Positions 1-10,690 are shown, numbered from the stretch's first letter. The stretch: DNA of 64,000 bases from Barnesiella propionica (GCF_025567045.1 NZ_JAOQJK010000001.1:186001-250000); one strand, 5' to 3'. Numbers and translations: made by a program. The notes: generated by a model from the sequence alone, not told the origin.

Positions 1-598
1 CGCTAAGACCGTCTTTCCTGTTTGCGGCAATCTGTATCAGTTCAATAGCTTCATTTATCACCGGATCTATCTGTGTAACATCCTTTTTCAGGTTACGCTG
101 GGATATTTCAAATAATTTCCCCTCTGCTTCCTGCATAAGATCGTCCACGTCGATAGTTTCGTCAAAAGCTTTAGACTGTATCTCGCTGGAAAAACTTATC
201 AGTTCCCGCGCCAGGAACTTTTGTGCAATGATCCGGGCATGGTATTCTATATGAGCAGCCGACGTTACGCGTCCCGTCAACTCCGATATAACGATGGCTC
301 CCCCTACTTCATCCAGCGTCCCGTTCAGCCTGAGCTGCTCGGTCACAGTAAGCATATCTATAGGTCTTTGTCTGGATGCCAGATCCACAATAGCCTGATA
401 TATCAGTTGATGAGTAGGTTCGTAAAAACACTGAGGCTTCAGAATATCACAGACAATCGTATATGCGTCTTTTTCGAGCATAAGCGCCCCAAGTACGGCT
501 TCTTCCAGTTCCCGGTCCTGCGGCTGCAACCGGCCCATTTCCGAAGTCTTGGGTACATAGCTTTTATTTTGTTGCCGGTAATTTCGTTTCTGTTCCAT
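1..598 (-). CDS. dnaB: Replicative DNA helicase DnaB, N-terminal part (cut by window edge)
   Basis: Reading the minus strand from an ATG at 598 gives MEQKRNYRQQNKSYVPKTSE, then the helical N-terminal DnaB domain (LEEAVLGALMLEKDAY, FYEPTHQLIYQAIVDL, RPIDMLTVTEQLR, the G-rich turn DEVGGA, and AAHIEYHARIIAQKFLAREL). About 199 residues are present. The RecA-like ATPase domain lies beyond the left edge. In the family this domain mediates hexamer formation and primase contact at the replication fork. The next gene on this strand ends about 100 bp upstream, so this gene probably has its own promoter. The match to the family is clear by eye; only the truncation limits certainty. Confidence 0.93.
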   Translation of the reverse strand, partial: MEQKRNYRQQNKSYVPKTSEMGRLQPQDRELEEAVLGALMLEKDAYTIVCDILKPQCFYEPTHQLIYQAIVDLASRQRPIDMLTVTEQLRLNGTLDEVGGAIVISELTGRVTSAAHIEYHARIIAQKFLARELISFSSEIQSKAFDETIDVDDLMQEAEGKLFEISQRNLKKDVTQIDPVINEAIELIQIAANRKDGLS

Positions 599-701
599 AG
601 TGATGAGAAAATTTGGGAGTACAAACGTAAGGAAACTTTTAGTTTCCACAAAATTTCCTTACGTCATATTATGACATTTTACAGGAGCACCCCCTATAAA
701 T

Positions 702-2003
702 CTACAGAACAGGAGAAATAGACGGATAGGCGGCCATCGCTTTCTCGCAATAAGACCTGAAAGCATCCCAATCATAATACGGGCCTTTTTCGGCACCTAT
801 AGGCAATTTTACTTCTTCTTCATTGAAAAGGACTTTTACAAGTACTTTTCCGTCTTTATTCTTATACAATATCCATTGTATATTCGCAGCCATAGGATTG
901 TATGTAAAATCCTGCCATACTTCGGCAACTTTCTCCGGATCGGGTTCCGTCACAGCCGCATTTTTAATACCCAGCATTGCCGCCAGAGGAATAGTATTCT
1001 CGCCATGGGCAAAACGCAGGTTGGCCGTAGCCCCTTTACCCTCGACCGCATTCTGGGCGGTATTAAGCATATCCTGTAATATCGGGCGGGCAATAGCCAC
1101 AGGAAGCCCTTTCCCAGGAGCGGAATTTCCCTTCCGTATATATTGAGAAAAATTTATCGTAGACCATATTTCGTATGTTTCATCTTCGGTAAACCACTCG
1201 TAAAGCGACAAACCATAATCGGTATTAGGAAGTATGATAGCCAAAGAATACAGATCGGTAACAAAAGTGCGCGGATTTGCAATAAGTTTACGATAATCGC
1301 CCGCGAACAACTCTTTCATCAACCGCTCATAAGGTACATGACGTTCGGTAAAAGAATCCATCTGTTTTTTCCAAGAACCATTTTTCATATACTCATCATA
1401 CTCCGGACTCTCAAAACAACGCAACGCATTATCATGGGAGTGACTGGGATCCATAAAAAAATCGGCAGAGGGAACCAGCCCTTTCAATTCTGTAACAAAA
1501 GCCCCCATGCTTCCCATAGATCTCGGGACAACCGTTGACTGAGCTTCCAACCGTACCGGCCCGTTCTCATTCGAAAAAACATCGGGAAAACGATGATACA
1601 TTCTTGAAGCAATACCTCTGTGTTGTTCCGATCCTAAAGGGGTAAGGTCTCCCCAACGGTGATTCATCAAATTATAAATAGTATCCATGCGGTTTTTCAA
1701 ACGCTTGCCTTCCGGGGTCAGAATACCCATAGAATCGGCTCGGGACAATGTTTTCCATAAATTAATTACAGGTTTACCGGAATGATGAGTCCTGGAACCA
1801 TGGCGGGACATAAGCTCTATATGGAATGGTTTATATCCTTTCGGAGCAGGAGTGTTTATAGTATCTCCGAAATAATATACAGCCGAAGGTCCGGCCTTAT
1901 AATTATCACTGCTCTTAAAGAACTCGCGTATATCATTTACCGCATACAGGGGAAGTGCAAATAATAGCGAACATATTCCCCCGAAAAAAAAACGTCTATT
2001 CAT
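702..2003 (-). CDS. Secreted histidine-type phosphatase (MINPP/phytase-like)
   Basis: The 433-residue protein starts with a signal peptide (RRFFFGGICSLLFALPLYA) and belongs to the histidine phosphatase clan, branch 2. The phosphohistidine loop RHGSR is at residues 67-71, and the distal catalytic motif appears as AHGEN near residue 332, in place of the HD/HAE of classical acid phosphatases. Bacteroidales homologues include multiple inositol-polyphosphate phosphatase-like enzymes that remove phosphate from phytate. I infer periplasmic or secreted phosphomonoesterase activity; the substrate cannot be read from the sequence. It is transcribed away from ispE and is probably monocistronic. Fold and catalytic motifs are confident, phytase activity is not. 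Confidence 0.85.
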   Translation of the reverse strand: MNRRFFFGGICSLLFALPLYAVNDIREFFKSSDNYKAGPSAVYYFGDTINTPAPKGYKPFHIELMSRHGSRTHHSGKPVINLWKTLSRADSMGILTPEGKRLKNRMDTIYNLMNHRWGDLTPLGSEQHRGIASRMYHRFPDVFSNENGPVRLEAQSTVVPRSMGSMGAFVTELKGLVPSADFFMDPSHSHDNALRCFESPEYDEYMKNGSWKKQMDSFTERHVPYERLMKELFAGDYRKLIANPRTFVTDLYSLAIILPNTDYGLSLYEWFTEDETYEIWSTINFSQYIRKGNSAPGKGLPVAIARPILQDMLNTAQNAVEGKGATANLRFAHGENTIPLAAMLGIKNAAVTEPDPEKVAEVWQDFTYNPMAANIQWILYKNKDGKVLVKVLFNEEEVKLPIGAEKGPYYDWDAFRSYCEKAMAAYPSISPVL

Positions 2004-2356
2004 CAGATATCCTGTTAATTATTAAATTTGAATGGTAAATATAGCATAAATTATTTGAATCGGGGAATTAAAAAAATCAGAAATAAATAAATATATCTAT
2101 TCAGAAGAAATCCTTTATCGATTTTATTATCAACAAATAAGGGGAACAATTACAAACCGTATCCGGAAAATTCAGGAAAGATGTTCTTCTTGTTTTTATA
2201 TCTCCATTAATTCCTAATAAATAGCACTTGACAGAATAATATTTTTTAATTCGCCTATCCCCCATCTTTCCCAATATTTAAGATTTAAAGTTGTATGTAT
2301 AGAACAGAATGCGTACTTTCGCAAACAGAAACGAACACAATAATTATATATCGGCT
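2004..2356 (+). promoter_or_regulatory. Intergenic control region with probable ispE promoter
   Basis: This AT-rich 350-bp stretch separates the divergent phosphatase and ispE genes. A Bacteroidota-type promoter is plausible, with TTG at 2291-2293 and TACTTTCG at 2312-2319 (one mismatch to TAnnTTTG). If so, transcription starts near 2325, after the upstream in-frame ATG at 2309, which supports the ispE start at 2357. No other gene is visible here. Confidence 0.5.
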
Positions 2357-3175
2357 ATGATCACGTTTCCTAATGCAAAGATCAATCTGGGTTTGAACAT
2401 CGTGGCTAAGCGTCCGGACGGTTATCATGACATTGAAACTGTATTTTATCCCATTCCGTTACGCGACGCACTGGAAATAGTTCCTTCCCGCAGCGGGAAA
2501 ACGGAACTGCATATAAGCGGCATAAAAATAGATGGCGATCCTGAAAAAAACCTGATCATGCAGGCATATCGTTCTTTCCAAAGCCGCTTCGATCTTCCTC
2601 CCCTGGATATTTATTTACATAAAGCTATTCCGTTCGGAGCCGGACTGGGTGGAGGGTCGGCCGACGCAGCATATATGCTGAACATGCTAAGGACATTTTT
2701 TAAATTACCCATATCGGACGATGAACTATGCGAATCGGCCTCTTCGCTGGGAGCAGATTGTCCGTTTTTTATTTACAACCATCCGCTGATGGCAGAAGGA
2801 ATCGGTGATATATTCACTCCCGTAAATGTTTCTTTAAAAGGCTATCACATCATATTGGTAAAACCTCCTGTAGCCGTTCCTACGGCAGAAGCATATGCAA
2901 AAGTAAAACCGACAAAACCAACATTAAGAATTCCGGATATTATCAATAAACCGGTAACGGAATGGAAAGCAGAACTCGTAAACGATTTTGAATCCAGCGT
3001 ATTTACCGCTCACCCCGATATAAAAAAAATAAAAGAAACCCTTTATAACGAAGGAGCCGACTATGCATCGATGTCAGGCTCCGGTTCTGCTGTTTACGGC
3101 TTATTCCGTGAGAAAAAAAATATTAAGAAATTATTTCCCGGCCATTTAGTCTGGGACGGTATTTGTGAAATTTAA
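2357..3175 (+). CDS. ispE: 4-diphosphocytidyl-2-C-methyl-D-erythritol kinase
   Basis: IspE is a GHMP-family kinase that phosphorylates the 2-hydroxyl of CDP-methylerythritol in the non-mevalonate isoprenoid pathway. The start at 2357 gives the family-typical MITFPNAKINLGLNI, with the catalytic-loop lysine and the substrate-binding DGYHDIETVFYPI. The ATP-binding glycine motif PFGAGLGGGSADA is at residues 92-104, and the third GHMP motif SMSGSGSAVYGLF is near the C-terminus. An in-frame ATG at 2309 would add 16 residues foreign to the family and lies within the putative promoter, so I reject it. The length of 272 residues is normal. The grpE-dnaJ pair follows on the same strand after 137 bp. 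Confidence 0.96.
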   Translation: MITFPNAKINLGLNIVAKRPDGYHDIETVFYPIPLRDALEIVPSRSGKTELHISGIKIDGDPEKNLIMQAYRSFQSRFDLPPLDIYLHKAIPFGAGLGGGSADAAYMLNMLRTFFKLPISDDELCESASSLGADCPFFIYNHPLMAEGIGDIFTPVNVSLKGYHIILVKPPVAVPTAEAYAKVKPTKPTLRIPDIINKPVTEWKAELVNDFESSVFTAHPDIKKIKETLYNEGADYASMSGSGSAVYGLFREKKNIKKLFPGHLVWDGICEI

Positions 3176-3312
3176 ATCCTTCTTACTTAACGAACAATGG
3201 CTGACAAAAAATCGTTTTAAATGACAAAAGAGCAGGTTATATAATTCTGGCAATATTTTTGTTAATTATAAAATGTATCTTGTCAGTAAGGTACGGATGA
3301 AAGGATTTAAGC

Positions 3313-3927
3313 ATGAAAAAAAGGAAAGATAAAATTATGAGCGAAACCAAAGAAAAGTATTCAGAAAAAGAGCAAAAAACTTCTGCTTCCGCTACAGACG
3401 ATACGGCCACAAAAGAAACAACCGAAGAGGGTGTAGAAAATACCCCGGAAGAAAAAGACGACACTGCCAAACTGACAGCAGCCCTTGATGAATTGAAAGC
3501 CGACAATGAAAAGCAAAAGAACGATTATTTGCGGCTCATGGCCGAATTCGACAATTTTCGTAAACGTACGTTGAGAGAAAAAGCCGATTTACTGAAAAGC
3601 GGCGGCGAACAATGTATGAGGAATATTCTTCCTATTGTCGACGACTTCGAACGCGGATTACTGGCCATCGGTGAAAGCACCGACGTTGAAGCCGTTAAAG
3701 AAGGCATGACCCTGATATATAACAAATTTAAAAAATACCTCGACCATAACGGGGTAAAAGAGATTCCGACAAAAGACGAGGAGTTCAATACGGAATTCCA
3801 CGAAGCCGTAACGATGTATCCTGTAGAAGATCCTGAACAAAAAGGTAAAGTAATGGACTGTGTACAGAAAGGTTACACCTTAAACGACAAAGTAATACGC
3901 TTTGCCAAAGTAGTTGTAGGACAATAA
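3313..3927 (+). CDS. grpE: Nucleotide exchange factor GrpE
   Basis: GrpE drives ADP release from DnaK. The first 70 residues are acidic and low-complexity, followed by a long coiled-coil helix (LTAALDELKADNEKQKNDYLRLMAEFDNFRKRT). The globular head carries the family signature region (GVKEIPTKDEEFNTEFHEAVTMYPVEDPEQKGKVMDCVQKGYTLNDKVIRFAKVVVG, given here only as a span of the C-terminal 60 residues). A second in-frame ATG at 3337 (MSETKEKYSEK) is an equally plausible start, preceded by a GGAAAG purine stretch. dnaJ starts 7 bp after the stop, so the two form an operon. No CIRCE-type heat-shock operator is visible upstream. Confidence 0.95.
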   Translation: MKKRKDKIMSETKEKYSEKEQKTSASATDDTATKETTEEGVENTPEEKDDTAKLTAALDELKADNEKQKNDYLRLMAEFDNFRKRTLREKADLLKSGGEQCMRNILPIVDDFERGLLAIGESTDVEAVKEGMTLIYNKFKKYLDHNGVKEIPTKDEEFNTEFHEAVTMYPVEDPEQKGKVMDCVQKGYTLNDKVIRFAKVVVGQ

Positions 3928-3934
3928 TTAAAAA

Positions 3935-5098
3935 ATGACGATGGAAAAAAGAGACTATTATGAAGTGCTGGAGGTCGCAAAAAATGCGTCCGCTGATGAA
4001 ATAAAAAAAGCATATCGTAAAAAAGCCATTCAATATCACCCCGACAAAAATCCCGGAGACAAAGAAGCCGAAGAAAAATTCAAAGAGGCGGCCGAAGCCT
4101 ACGAAGTATTGAGCGACCCTGATAAAAGAAGCCGCTACGACCAATTCGGTCACCAGGGTGTAGGAGGAGCCGCAGGCGGAGGAGGTTTCGGTGCAGGCGG
4201 TATGTCCATGGAAGATATATTCTCACATTTCGGTGACATCTTCGGTGGAGGATTCGGAGGTTTCAGCGGATTCGGAGGTAGTTCCGGCGGAGGCCGTCGT
4301 CAACATGTAAACCGGGGATCGGACCTGCGGGTTAAAGTAAAACTGACCCTTAAAGAAATTGCGACCGGAGTAGAAAAAAAAATAAAAGTGCCCAAATACG
4401 TAAGCTGCTCTTATTGTAAAGGAACAGGAGCGGAAAACGGGACAGCCTATACTACCTGTACTACCTGTAACGGTTCCGGAGTAGTCACCCGGGTACAACA
4501 AAGTTTCCTGGGTCCTATGCAAACGACTACGACCTGTCCCACCTGTAACGGAGAAGGACGTATTATTACTAAAAAATGTCCTCATTGCAACGGAGAGGGC
4601 ATAAGAAGGGAAGAAGAAGTCATTACTTTGAATATTCCAGCCGGGGTAGCCGAAGGTATGCAACTTACTATGAGCGGTAAAGGCAATGCTGCCCGTCACG
4701 GGGGAATCAACGGCGACCTGTTGGTGGTGATCGAGGAAGAAAAACATCCGGATCTGATTCGGGATGAAAACGACCTGATATATAACCTGATGCTCGACTT
4801 TACCACCGCCGCACTCGGAGGATCGGTAGAAGTGCCTACCATAGACGGAAAAGCGAAAGTAAAAATAGAAGCAGGTACACAGCCGGGGAAAGTACTCAGA
4901 TTAAGAGGAAAAGGTTTGCCTTCCGTTAACCGATATGGCGTAGGGGATCTGCTGGTAAACGTTACGGTATATGTACCGGAAAATCTGTCTGCCGATGAGA
5001 AAAAAACAATCGAAGGGTTTAGAAATTCCGGTAATTTCACCCCCTCTTTATCGGTTAAAAACCGTATATTCAGCAAATTAAGACATATGTTCGAGTAA
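3935..5098 (+). CDS. dnaJ: Chaperone DnaJ (Hsp40)
   Basis: This is a canonical type I Hsp40. The J domain (residues 5-70) has the HPD triad in [10 protein letters not shown] Gly/Phe-rich linker follows ([15 protein letters not shown]). The zinc-binding region has four CxxCxGxG repeats: [24 protein letters not shown] and CPHCNGEG. The two C-terminal substrate-binding barrels and a dimerisation tail complete it. It stimulates DnaK ATPase and delivers unfolded clients. An alternative start two codons in (MEKRDYYEV at 3941) fits the family equally well. Length 387 is normal. It is cotranscribed with grpE and ends at a strong terminator. Confidence 0.97.
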   Translation: MTMEKRDYYEVLEVAKNASADEIKKAYRKKAIQYHPDKNPGDKEAEEKFKEAAEAYEVLSDPDKRSRYDQFGHQGVGGAAGGGGFGAGGMSMEDIFSHFGDIFGGGFGGFSGFGGSSGGGRRQHVNRGSDLRVKVKLTLKEIATGVEKKIKVPKYVSCSYCKGTGAENGTAYTTCTTCNGSGVVTRVQQSFLGPMQTTTTCPTCNGEGRIITKKCPHCNGEGIRREEEVITLNIPAGVAEGMQLTMSGKGNAARHGGINGDLLVVIEEEKHPDLIRDENDLIYNLMLDFTTAALGGSVEVPTIDGKAKVKIEAGTQPGKVLRLRGKGLPSVNRYGVGDLLVNVTVYVPENLSADEKKTIEGFRNSGNFTPSLSVKNRIFSKLRHMFE

Positions 5099-5120
5099 AC
5101 CGCAATACGATTATAGACTG

Positions 5121-5158
5121 ACAGCCTTTATCTCTTAATGAATAAAGGCTGTTTTTCT
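5121..5158 (+). terminator. Rho-independent terminator after dnaJ
   Basis: Inverted repeat ACAGCCTTTAT (5121-5131) / ATAAAGGCTGT (5142-5152) with a 10-nt loop, followed by TTTTCTTTT. It closes the grpE-dnaJ transcript. Confidence 0.9.
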
Positions 5159-5191
5159 TTTAATACGGTTCTGTTTACCCCTGATTATAAT

Positions 5192-5199
5192 TATATTTG
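5192..5199 (+). promoter_or_regulatory. Bacteroidota -7 box, dus promoter
   Basis: TATATTTG is a perfect match to TAnnTTTG, 19 bp before the ATG at 5219. The -33 region is poorly conserved. Confidence 0.65.
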
Positions 5200-5218
5200 A
5201 CACCATAAAAACAAAACG

Positions 5219-6169
5219 ATGTCAGCACCTTTACTCTCTATACATTTCGCACCTTTACAAGGTTATACACAGGCTGCATACAGGAATGCACATGAAAAAA
5301 CGTTCGGAAGCGTAGACTATTATTATTCACCTTTTATCAGGATAGAGCATAATGAAATCCGGCATAAAGATATAAAAGACGTATCACCAGAAAATAACCC
5401 GACCGAAAAACTTATTCCGCAACTCATAGCTTCAACCCCGGACGAATTACGACGTATCGCTCATTTGCTATCCGATATGGGATATACCCGTGCCGATATT
5501 AATATGGGCTGCCCTTTTCCCCTTCTTACACGCAAACATAAAGGTTCGGGTATATTACCTTATACACAGGAAGCAGAAAATCTGTTACGTACTGTTTTGG
5601 AATTTCCCGAAATATCATTTTCGGTAAAAATGCGTTCCGGTCTCACAGAACAAAAGGAAAGCCTGGAACTGCTGCCGGTACTCAATGAGCTGCCCTTATC
5701 CCATATTACCCTGCATCCGCGATTAGGATACCAGCAATATAAAGGCATACCGGACAGAGAAGCCTTCCGCACCTTTTACAAACTATGCAGTAAACCGCTT
5801 ATCTATAACGGCGATATATTGAAAATAAGCGACATACAAGCATTACAAGCAAGTTTTCCTAAATTATCCGGCGTTATGATAGGACGAGGACTCCTCCTCA
5901 ATCCCGCTCTTGCACTGGAATACCGTACCGGAAAAAAACTTTCCCTAAACGAATATAAAAAAAGAATATACGATTTACATCATTCGGTCTATACAAAACT
6001 GGAACAGACCTTTGAAGGAGGAGAACATCAACTGCTTGCGCATATGAAAGTTTTTTGGGAATACCCTGCAGAAAATTTTGATAAAAAAGCGGCAAAACGT
6101 ATAAAAAAATCGGCACGGACAGAGAATTATTTACAAGCCGTCAGAGAGTTATTTTCGGAAGATATATAA
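5219..6169 (+). CDS. tRNA-dihydrouridine synthase family protein
   Basis: This 316-residue FMN-dependent TIM-barrel protein belongs to the Dus family, which reduces uridine to dihydrouridine in the tRNA D-loop. Visible motifs are the N-terminal APLQGYTQAAYR, the NMGCPFPLLTRKHKGSGIL segment around the position of the catalytic cysteine loop, SVKMRSGL (FMN phosphate side), HITLHPRLGYQQYKG in place of the usual HGR-type motif, and the barrel-closing IYNGDI and GVMIGRGLL. The protein differs from DusB-type enzymes in several of these, as Bacteroidales Dus paralogues often do. Which uridine is modified cannot be told. It is flanked by its own promoter and a terminator and is monocistronic. Confidence 0.88.
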   Translation: MSAPLLSIHFAPLQGYTQAAYRNAHEKTFGSVDYYYSPFIRIEHNEIRHKDIKDVSPENNPTEKLIPQLIASTPDELRRIAHLLSDMGYTRADINMGCPFPLLTRKHKGSGILPYTQEAENLLRTVLEFPEISFSVKMRSGLTEQKESLELLPVLNELPLSHITLHPRLGYQQYKGIPDREAFRTFYKLCSKPLIYNGDILKISDIQALQASFPKLSGVMIGRGLLLNPALALEYRTGKKLSLNEYKKRIYDLHHSVYTKLEQTFEGGEHQLLAHMKVFWEYPAENFDKKAAKRIKKSARTENYLQAVRELFSEDI

Positions 6170-6209
6170 AAAAGGAACGGCCGGAAAATTTCCGGCCGTT
6201 CCTTTTTTA
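6170..6209. terminator. Bidirectional terminator between converging genes
   Basis: A near-perfect 14-bp stem, GGAACGGCCGGAAA / TTTCCGGCCGTTCC (6174-6202), is flanked by AAAAAA on the left and TTTTTT on the right. It can end transcription from both the dus gene and the converging glycosidase gene. Confidence 0.92.
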
Positions 6210-6223
6210 TATCCTGAGAAAAA

Positions 6224-7717
6224 TCAAAGTTTCACTTTGACATTCTTTCCTTTTACACTTTCATTGTGACAACGGTCAACAGCCGTCACTACATACACAT
6301 AAGACTTGTTTCCCTTTTCATAAGGCAGCTTATAAGCCGTATTACGCGTAGTCGTTACTAACGCATCTCCCCTGCTCAGATCGATAGGTTCACCTTCGGC
6401 AAAGCGATAAATGCAATAATAAACAGGCTTTTGCATTTCATCTTTGGTATTTTTACCCTTCCAGCTCAGCATATACCCGTATTCCGTCCATTTGGCTTTC
6501 AGGCTCTTCACCTCATCGGGTGCTTTATTATCGATAAACGTATATGCCGGTATCAATGCCGGTTTGGAATGATAGTTATTTGCCAGCTCATCGGCTATCC
6601 CTTTATAATTCCTCGTTACCGAATATCCCGGCCACATGCAGTTACCATGTATATTATCCAGATAACGACTTAATTGTATCTTATGAGCCAACTGGTTAGA
6701 ACCTTCCATCAGATCGGGGGTATCCATCGTACGGCCTACATCCTGTCCCACATACATATGACGGCCGTTCGTATTCTCGTTCCACCAATAAATAAGAACC
6801 TCGGAACTGGCGACCTTATGCTCCAGAGTCCAGTATAATTGAGGCAGCATATAATCCACCCATCCTTTTTGTGTCCACAAAAGAACATCGGCATACAAAT
6901 CGCCATAGTTTTCCAGACCGTTGGTTTTACTTCCGCCAGGCATATTCCTTTCATTACGGTAAATACCAAAGGGGCTGATACCGAAACGTACCCACGGTTT
7001 AGTCTTCACGATATCTTCATGAATACCCTCTATCAGTTTATTTACATTATCACGTCTCCAGTCACCCAGGGTCATGCCGTTACCATAACGTGCATAACTG
7101 GCTTCATCGGGAAACGGTACACCGGGTTTGGGATAAGGATAAAAATAATCATCCATATGAATAGCATCCACATCATAGCGGGTAACAATATCGTTCACTA
7201 CCTTTACAATAAAATCACGGCACTGCGGCAACCCCGGATCGAAATATTTCTTGCCGTCATATGTAACGAACCATTCCGGATGTTTATAAAATACATGATT
7301 AGGAGGCAGCACTTCGTTATTGGACGTGGTTACGCGATAAGGATTTAACCACGCATGCAATTCCATATTTCGTTTATGACATTCTTCAATCATAAAAGCC
7401 AGAGGATCCCAAAGGGGAGTAGGAGCCTGGCCTGCCGTACCCGTTACAAAACGGCTCCAGGGTTCCAGTTCCGAAATATAGAATGCATCCGCTTGCGGAC
7501 GTACCTGAAAAAGAACGGCATTAATTCCGGCTCTTTCCAGTTTGTTCAGTTGATCTACCAGATAAGCCCGGGTTTGCTCCGGATTCATCTCTTTATACTG
7601 TCCCTGGGAAACAGTATGTAACCAAGCTCCCCTGAATTCGCGTTTGGGGTGCTGCTGAGCCATAGAAGTCAATACACTTAAACAGCATAACAATAATGGA
7701 ATAATACGTACAGACAT
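6224..7717 (-). CDS. Secreted glycoside-hydrolase-like 10 (GHL10/DUF187) protein with C-terminal FN3-like domain
   Basis: The start at 7717 (MSVRIIPLLLCCLSVLTSMAQ) gives a clean signal peptide; the reading frame opens 19 codons earlier but without a sensible N-terminus. The body matches the GHL10 TIM-barrel family (REFRGAWLHTV, AGINAVLFQVRPQADAFY, ELHAWLNPYRV, DAIHMDDYFYPYP, RFGISPFGIYR, MLPQLYWT). Acidic residues in the HMDDYFYP strand are candidate catalytic groups. The last 95 residues form an Ig/FN3-like domain (PDEVKSLKAKWTEYGYMLSW). Family members are thought to act on peptidoglycan-like or other glycans. The substrate here is unknown. It is transcribed towards dus and divergently from valS. 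Confidence 0.88.
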   Translation of the reverse strand: MSVRIIPLLLCCLSVLTSMAQQHPKREFRGAWLHTVSQGQYKEMNPEQTRAYLVDQLNKLERAGINAVLFQVRPQADAFYISELEPWSRFVTGTAGQAPTPLWDPLAFMIEECHKRNMELHAWLNPYRVTTSNNEVLPPNHVFYKHPEWFVTYDGKKYFDPGLPQCRDFIVKVVNDIVTRYDVDAIHMDDYFYPYPKPGVPFPDEASYARYGNGMTLGDWRRDNVNKLIEGIHEDIVKTKPWVRFGISPFGIYRNERNMPGGSKTNGLENYGDLYADVLLWTQKGWVDYMLPQLYWTLEHKVASSEVLIYWWNENTNGRHMYVGQDVGRTMDTPDLMEGSNQLAHKIQLSRYLDNIHGNCMWPGYSVTRNYKGIADELANNYHSKPALIPAYTFIDNKAPDEVKSLKAKWTEYGYMLSWKGKNTKDEMQKPVYYCIYRFAEGEPIDLSRGDALVTTTRNTAYKLPYEKGNKSYVYVVTAVDRCHNESVKGKNVKVKL

Positions 7718-8001
7718 AAGGATTAATTTATTTTGGTAACACTTTTTTTGATTAATACAGACAAAAATAAACAATTAATTTCATTTTTCCATAAGGCTAA
7801 CGTCGTTTTAGTTTTTTTGGCAAAAAAAGAATCTTTGCTACATTTTATATCTTTCCAGACCTTTCAGCCGTATATATAAATTTTGAAACCTGATGTATAA
7901 AAATTCCGAAGCAGATTTACCTGATAAATTAATTCGATTATCGCATGTAACTCATACCTCCTTTTTTTAAATATCTTCGCCTCACGATAACGGAAATTTT
8001 A

Positions 8002-8009
8002 TATCTTTG
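8002..8009 (+). promoter_or_regulatory. Bacteroidota -7 box, valS promoter
   Basis: TATCTTTG, a perfect TAnnTTTG match, lies 56 bp before the valS ATG. A weaker copy (TATCTTCG) occurs 30 bp upstream at 7972-7979. Confidence 0.7.
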
Positions 8010-8065
8010 CGACTACTTTTTAAAGACTTATAGAAACAGATAGAACAAATCAAGGAAATAATAAT

Positions 8066-10690
8066 ATGAACGAACTTGCCACAAAGTACAATCCCGCCGA
8101 TGTAGAGGAAAAATGGTATAGCTACTGGCTGGAAAACGGATTATTCAAATCTAAGCCCGACGGTAGAGAACCTTATACGATCGTTATACCTCCGCCCAAC
8201 GTCACCGGAGTGTTGCACATGGGACACATGCTAAATAACACTATACAGGATATACTGATACGCCGTGCCAGAATGGAAGGCAAAAATGCATGCTGGGTAC
8301 CGGGAACCGACCACGCTTCGATAGCCACCGAAGCCAAGGTAGTAAATAAACTGGCAGCAAAAGGAATCAAAAAAAGCGACCTTACGCGGGAAGAATTCCT
8401 GAAACACGCCTGGGAATGGAAAGAAGAACACGGGGGAATTATCCTGAAACAATTACGTAAACTGGGCGCCTCCTGTGACTGGGACCGCACAGCCTTTACT
8501 ATGGATGAAGAACGTTCGGAAAGCGTTATAAAAGTATTCACCGACTTGTATAACAAAGGGCTTATTTACCGCGGAGTACGCATGGTGAACTGGGATCCTA
8601 AGGCCCTGACCGCCCTTTCAGACGAGGAAGTAATTTACAAAGAGGAACACAGCAAACTATATTATCTTCGTTATTATATCGAAGGCGAAGACAAATATAT
8701 CGTTGTAGCGACTACGCGGCCCGAGACTATTCTGGGAGACTCGGCCGTATGTGTAAATCCCAACGATGAAAGATATTCTTTCCTGAAAGGGAAAAAGGTT
8801 ATCGTTCCATTGGTAAACCGCGCAGTGCCCGTCATCATGGATGAATATGTGGACATAGCATTCGGTACAGGATGCCTCAAGGTTACTCCGGCACACGATG
8901 TGAACGACTACATGCTGGGAGAAAAATATAATTTGCCTGTCATCGACATATTTAACGATAACGGAACGATAAGCGAAGCCGGACAGTTATATGTCGGGAT
9001 GGATCGTTTCGACGTTCGTAAACAGATCAGCCAGGATCTCCAGTCGGCAGGATTGCTGGAAAAAGCAGAAGATTATGACAACAAAGTCGGTTATTCCGAA
9101 CGTACCAATGTAGTCATCGAACCGAAACTCTCGATGCAATGGTTCCTGAAAATGACCGAAATATCGAAGCCGGCCCTGGATGCTGTCATGAACGACGAAA
9201 TAAAATTCCACCCGGCAAAATTCAAGAACATCTACCGTTACTGGATGGAGAACGTAAAAGACTGGTGTATATCGAGACAGCTATGGTGGGGACATCGTAT
9301 TCCGGCCTATTTCCTTCCCCAAGGCGGATTTGTCGTAGCCGAAAGTGCAGAAGAGGCACTAAAACTGGCACAGGAAAAAACAGGAGACAAAACTCTTACC
9401 ATAAAAGACCTGAGACAAGACGACGATTGTCTGGATACCTGGTTTTCTTCCTGGTTATGGCCTATCTCCCTATTCAATGGTATAAACGCCCCCGATAACG
9501 AAGAAATAAACTATTATTATCCTACGAACGATCTGGTAACTGCACCCGATATTATTTTCTTCTGGGTAGCGCGTATGATTATCGCCGGATATGAATACCG
9601 GCAGGTAAAACCGTTTAACAATGTTTATTTTACAGGAATCGTAAGGGATAAACTGGGACGCAAAATGTCCAAATCATTAGGAAACTCGCCCGATCCCCTC
9701 GAGCTTATTAAAACTTATGGGGCCGACGGGGTGCGTATGGGGCTCATGCTGGCAGCTCCGGCAGGGAACGATATTTTGTATGATGATTCCTTATGCGAAC
9801 AAGGGCGTAATTTTAACAACAAAATATGGAATGCATTCCGGCTTGTTAAAGGATGGGAAGTAAACGAGACAATAAAACAACCCGAATCTTCGGTCATCGC
9901 TATTGAATGGTTCGATGCACAGTTGAACCGTACACTGGCAGAAGTCAAAGACCTTTTCAGCAAATACAGACTCTCCGAAGCATTAATGGCGGTTTACAAA
10001 TTATTCTGGGACGAATTTTCCTCCTGGTATCTGGAACTCATAAAACCGGGATACCAGCAGCCTATCGACTCGAAAAGTTATCAGGCCACACTGGGGTTCT
10101 TTGAAACACTGCTGAAACTGCTCCATCCGTTTATGCCGTTTATTACAGAAGAATTATGGCAACACATCGGAGAACATAAAACCGGAGAGAGCATCATGGT
10201 AGCCAGAATGCCTGAACCTAAGGAATACGACAACGCAATTACCGAACGTTTCGAAACAAGCAAACAAATCATAGCAGGAATACGTACCGTTCGTTTACAA
10301 AAAAATATTCCAAACAAAGAATCGCTTTTACTGCAAGTAACGGGTGAACACGACAAATCTAACGATTGTGTGATCATGAAGCTTACAAACTTATCCGCTA
10401 TAGAACCGGTAAAAGAAAAAGAGGCCACAGCAGCTTCATTCCTCGTAGGGACGACCGAATATTCTATTCCGTTAGGAAATAATATAGATGTAGAAGCCGA
10501 AATTAAAAAACTGGAAGCAGAGCTCTCTTATTTACAGGGATTCCTCGGTTCCGTAAACAAAAAGCTAAGTAACGAACGTTTTGTAAATAATGCGCCTGCT
10601 ACCGTTATCGAGACCGAACGTAAAAAACGATCCGATGCGGAAAGCAAAATAAAATCGTTGGAAGAAAGTATCGCTGCATTGAAAAAATAA
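8066..10690 (+). CDS. valS: Valyl-tRNA synthetase
   Basis: Class Ia aminoacyl-tRNA synthetase of 874 residues, the normal bacterial length. It charges tRNA-Val with valine using ATP. The HIGH motif appears as HMGH at residues 51-54 after PPPNVTGVL, and KMSKS is at about 533-537. The editing (CP1) domain lies between them ([26 protein letters not shown]). The anticodon-binding helical domain and a C-terminal coiled-coil arm ([22 protein letters not shown]) follow. It has its own promoter and terminator, so it is probably transcribed alone. Confidence 0.98.
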   Translation: MNELATKYNPADVEEKWYSYWLENGLFKSKPDGREPYTIVIPPPNVTGVLHMGHMLNNTIQDILIRRARMEGKNACWVPGTDHASIATEAKVVNKLAAKGIKKSDLTREEFLKHAWEWKEEHGGIILKQLRKLGASCDWDRTAFTMDEERSESVIKVFTDLYNKGLIYRGVRMVNWDPKALTALSDEEVIYKEEHSKLYYLRYYIEGEDKYIVVATTRPETILGDSAVCVNPNDERYSFLKGKKVIVPLVNRAVPVIMDEYVDIAFGTGCLKVTPAHDVNDYMLGEKYNLPVIDIFNDNGTISEAGQLYVGMDRFDVRKQISQDLQSAGLLEKAEDYDNKVGYSERTNVVIEPKLSMQWFLKMTEISKPALDAVMNDEIKFHPAKFKNIYRYWMENVKDWCISRQLWWGHRIPAYFLPQGGFVVAESAEEALKLAQEKTGDKTLTIKDLRQDDDCLDTWFSSWLWPISLFNGINAPDNEEINYYYPTNDLVTAPDIIFFWVARMIIAGYEYRQVKPFNNVYFTGIVRDKLGRKMSKSLGNSPDPLELIKTYGADGVRMGLMLAAPAGNDILYDDSLCEQGRNFNNKIWNAFRLVKGWEVNETIKQPESSVIAIEWFDAQLNRTLAEVKDLFSKYRLSEALMAVYKLFWDEFSSWYLELIKPGYQQPIDSKSYQATLGFFETLLKLLHPFMPFITEELWQHIGEHKTGESIMVARMPEPKEYDNAITERFETSKQIIAGIRTVRLQKNIPNKESLLLQVTGEHDKSNDCVIMKLTNLSAIEPVKEKEATAASFLVGTTEYSIPLGNNIDVEAEIKKLEAELSYLQGFLGSVNKKLSNERFVNNAPATVIETERKKRSDAESKIKSLEESIAALKK

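Noticed and set aside
2309..2356. Upstream ATG extending ispE by 16 residues
   Set aside because: The extension does not match the family, and a probable -7 box overlaps it.
3176..3312. CIRCE heat-shock operator before grpE
   Set aside because: No TTAGCACTC-type inverted repeat is present.
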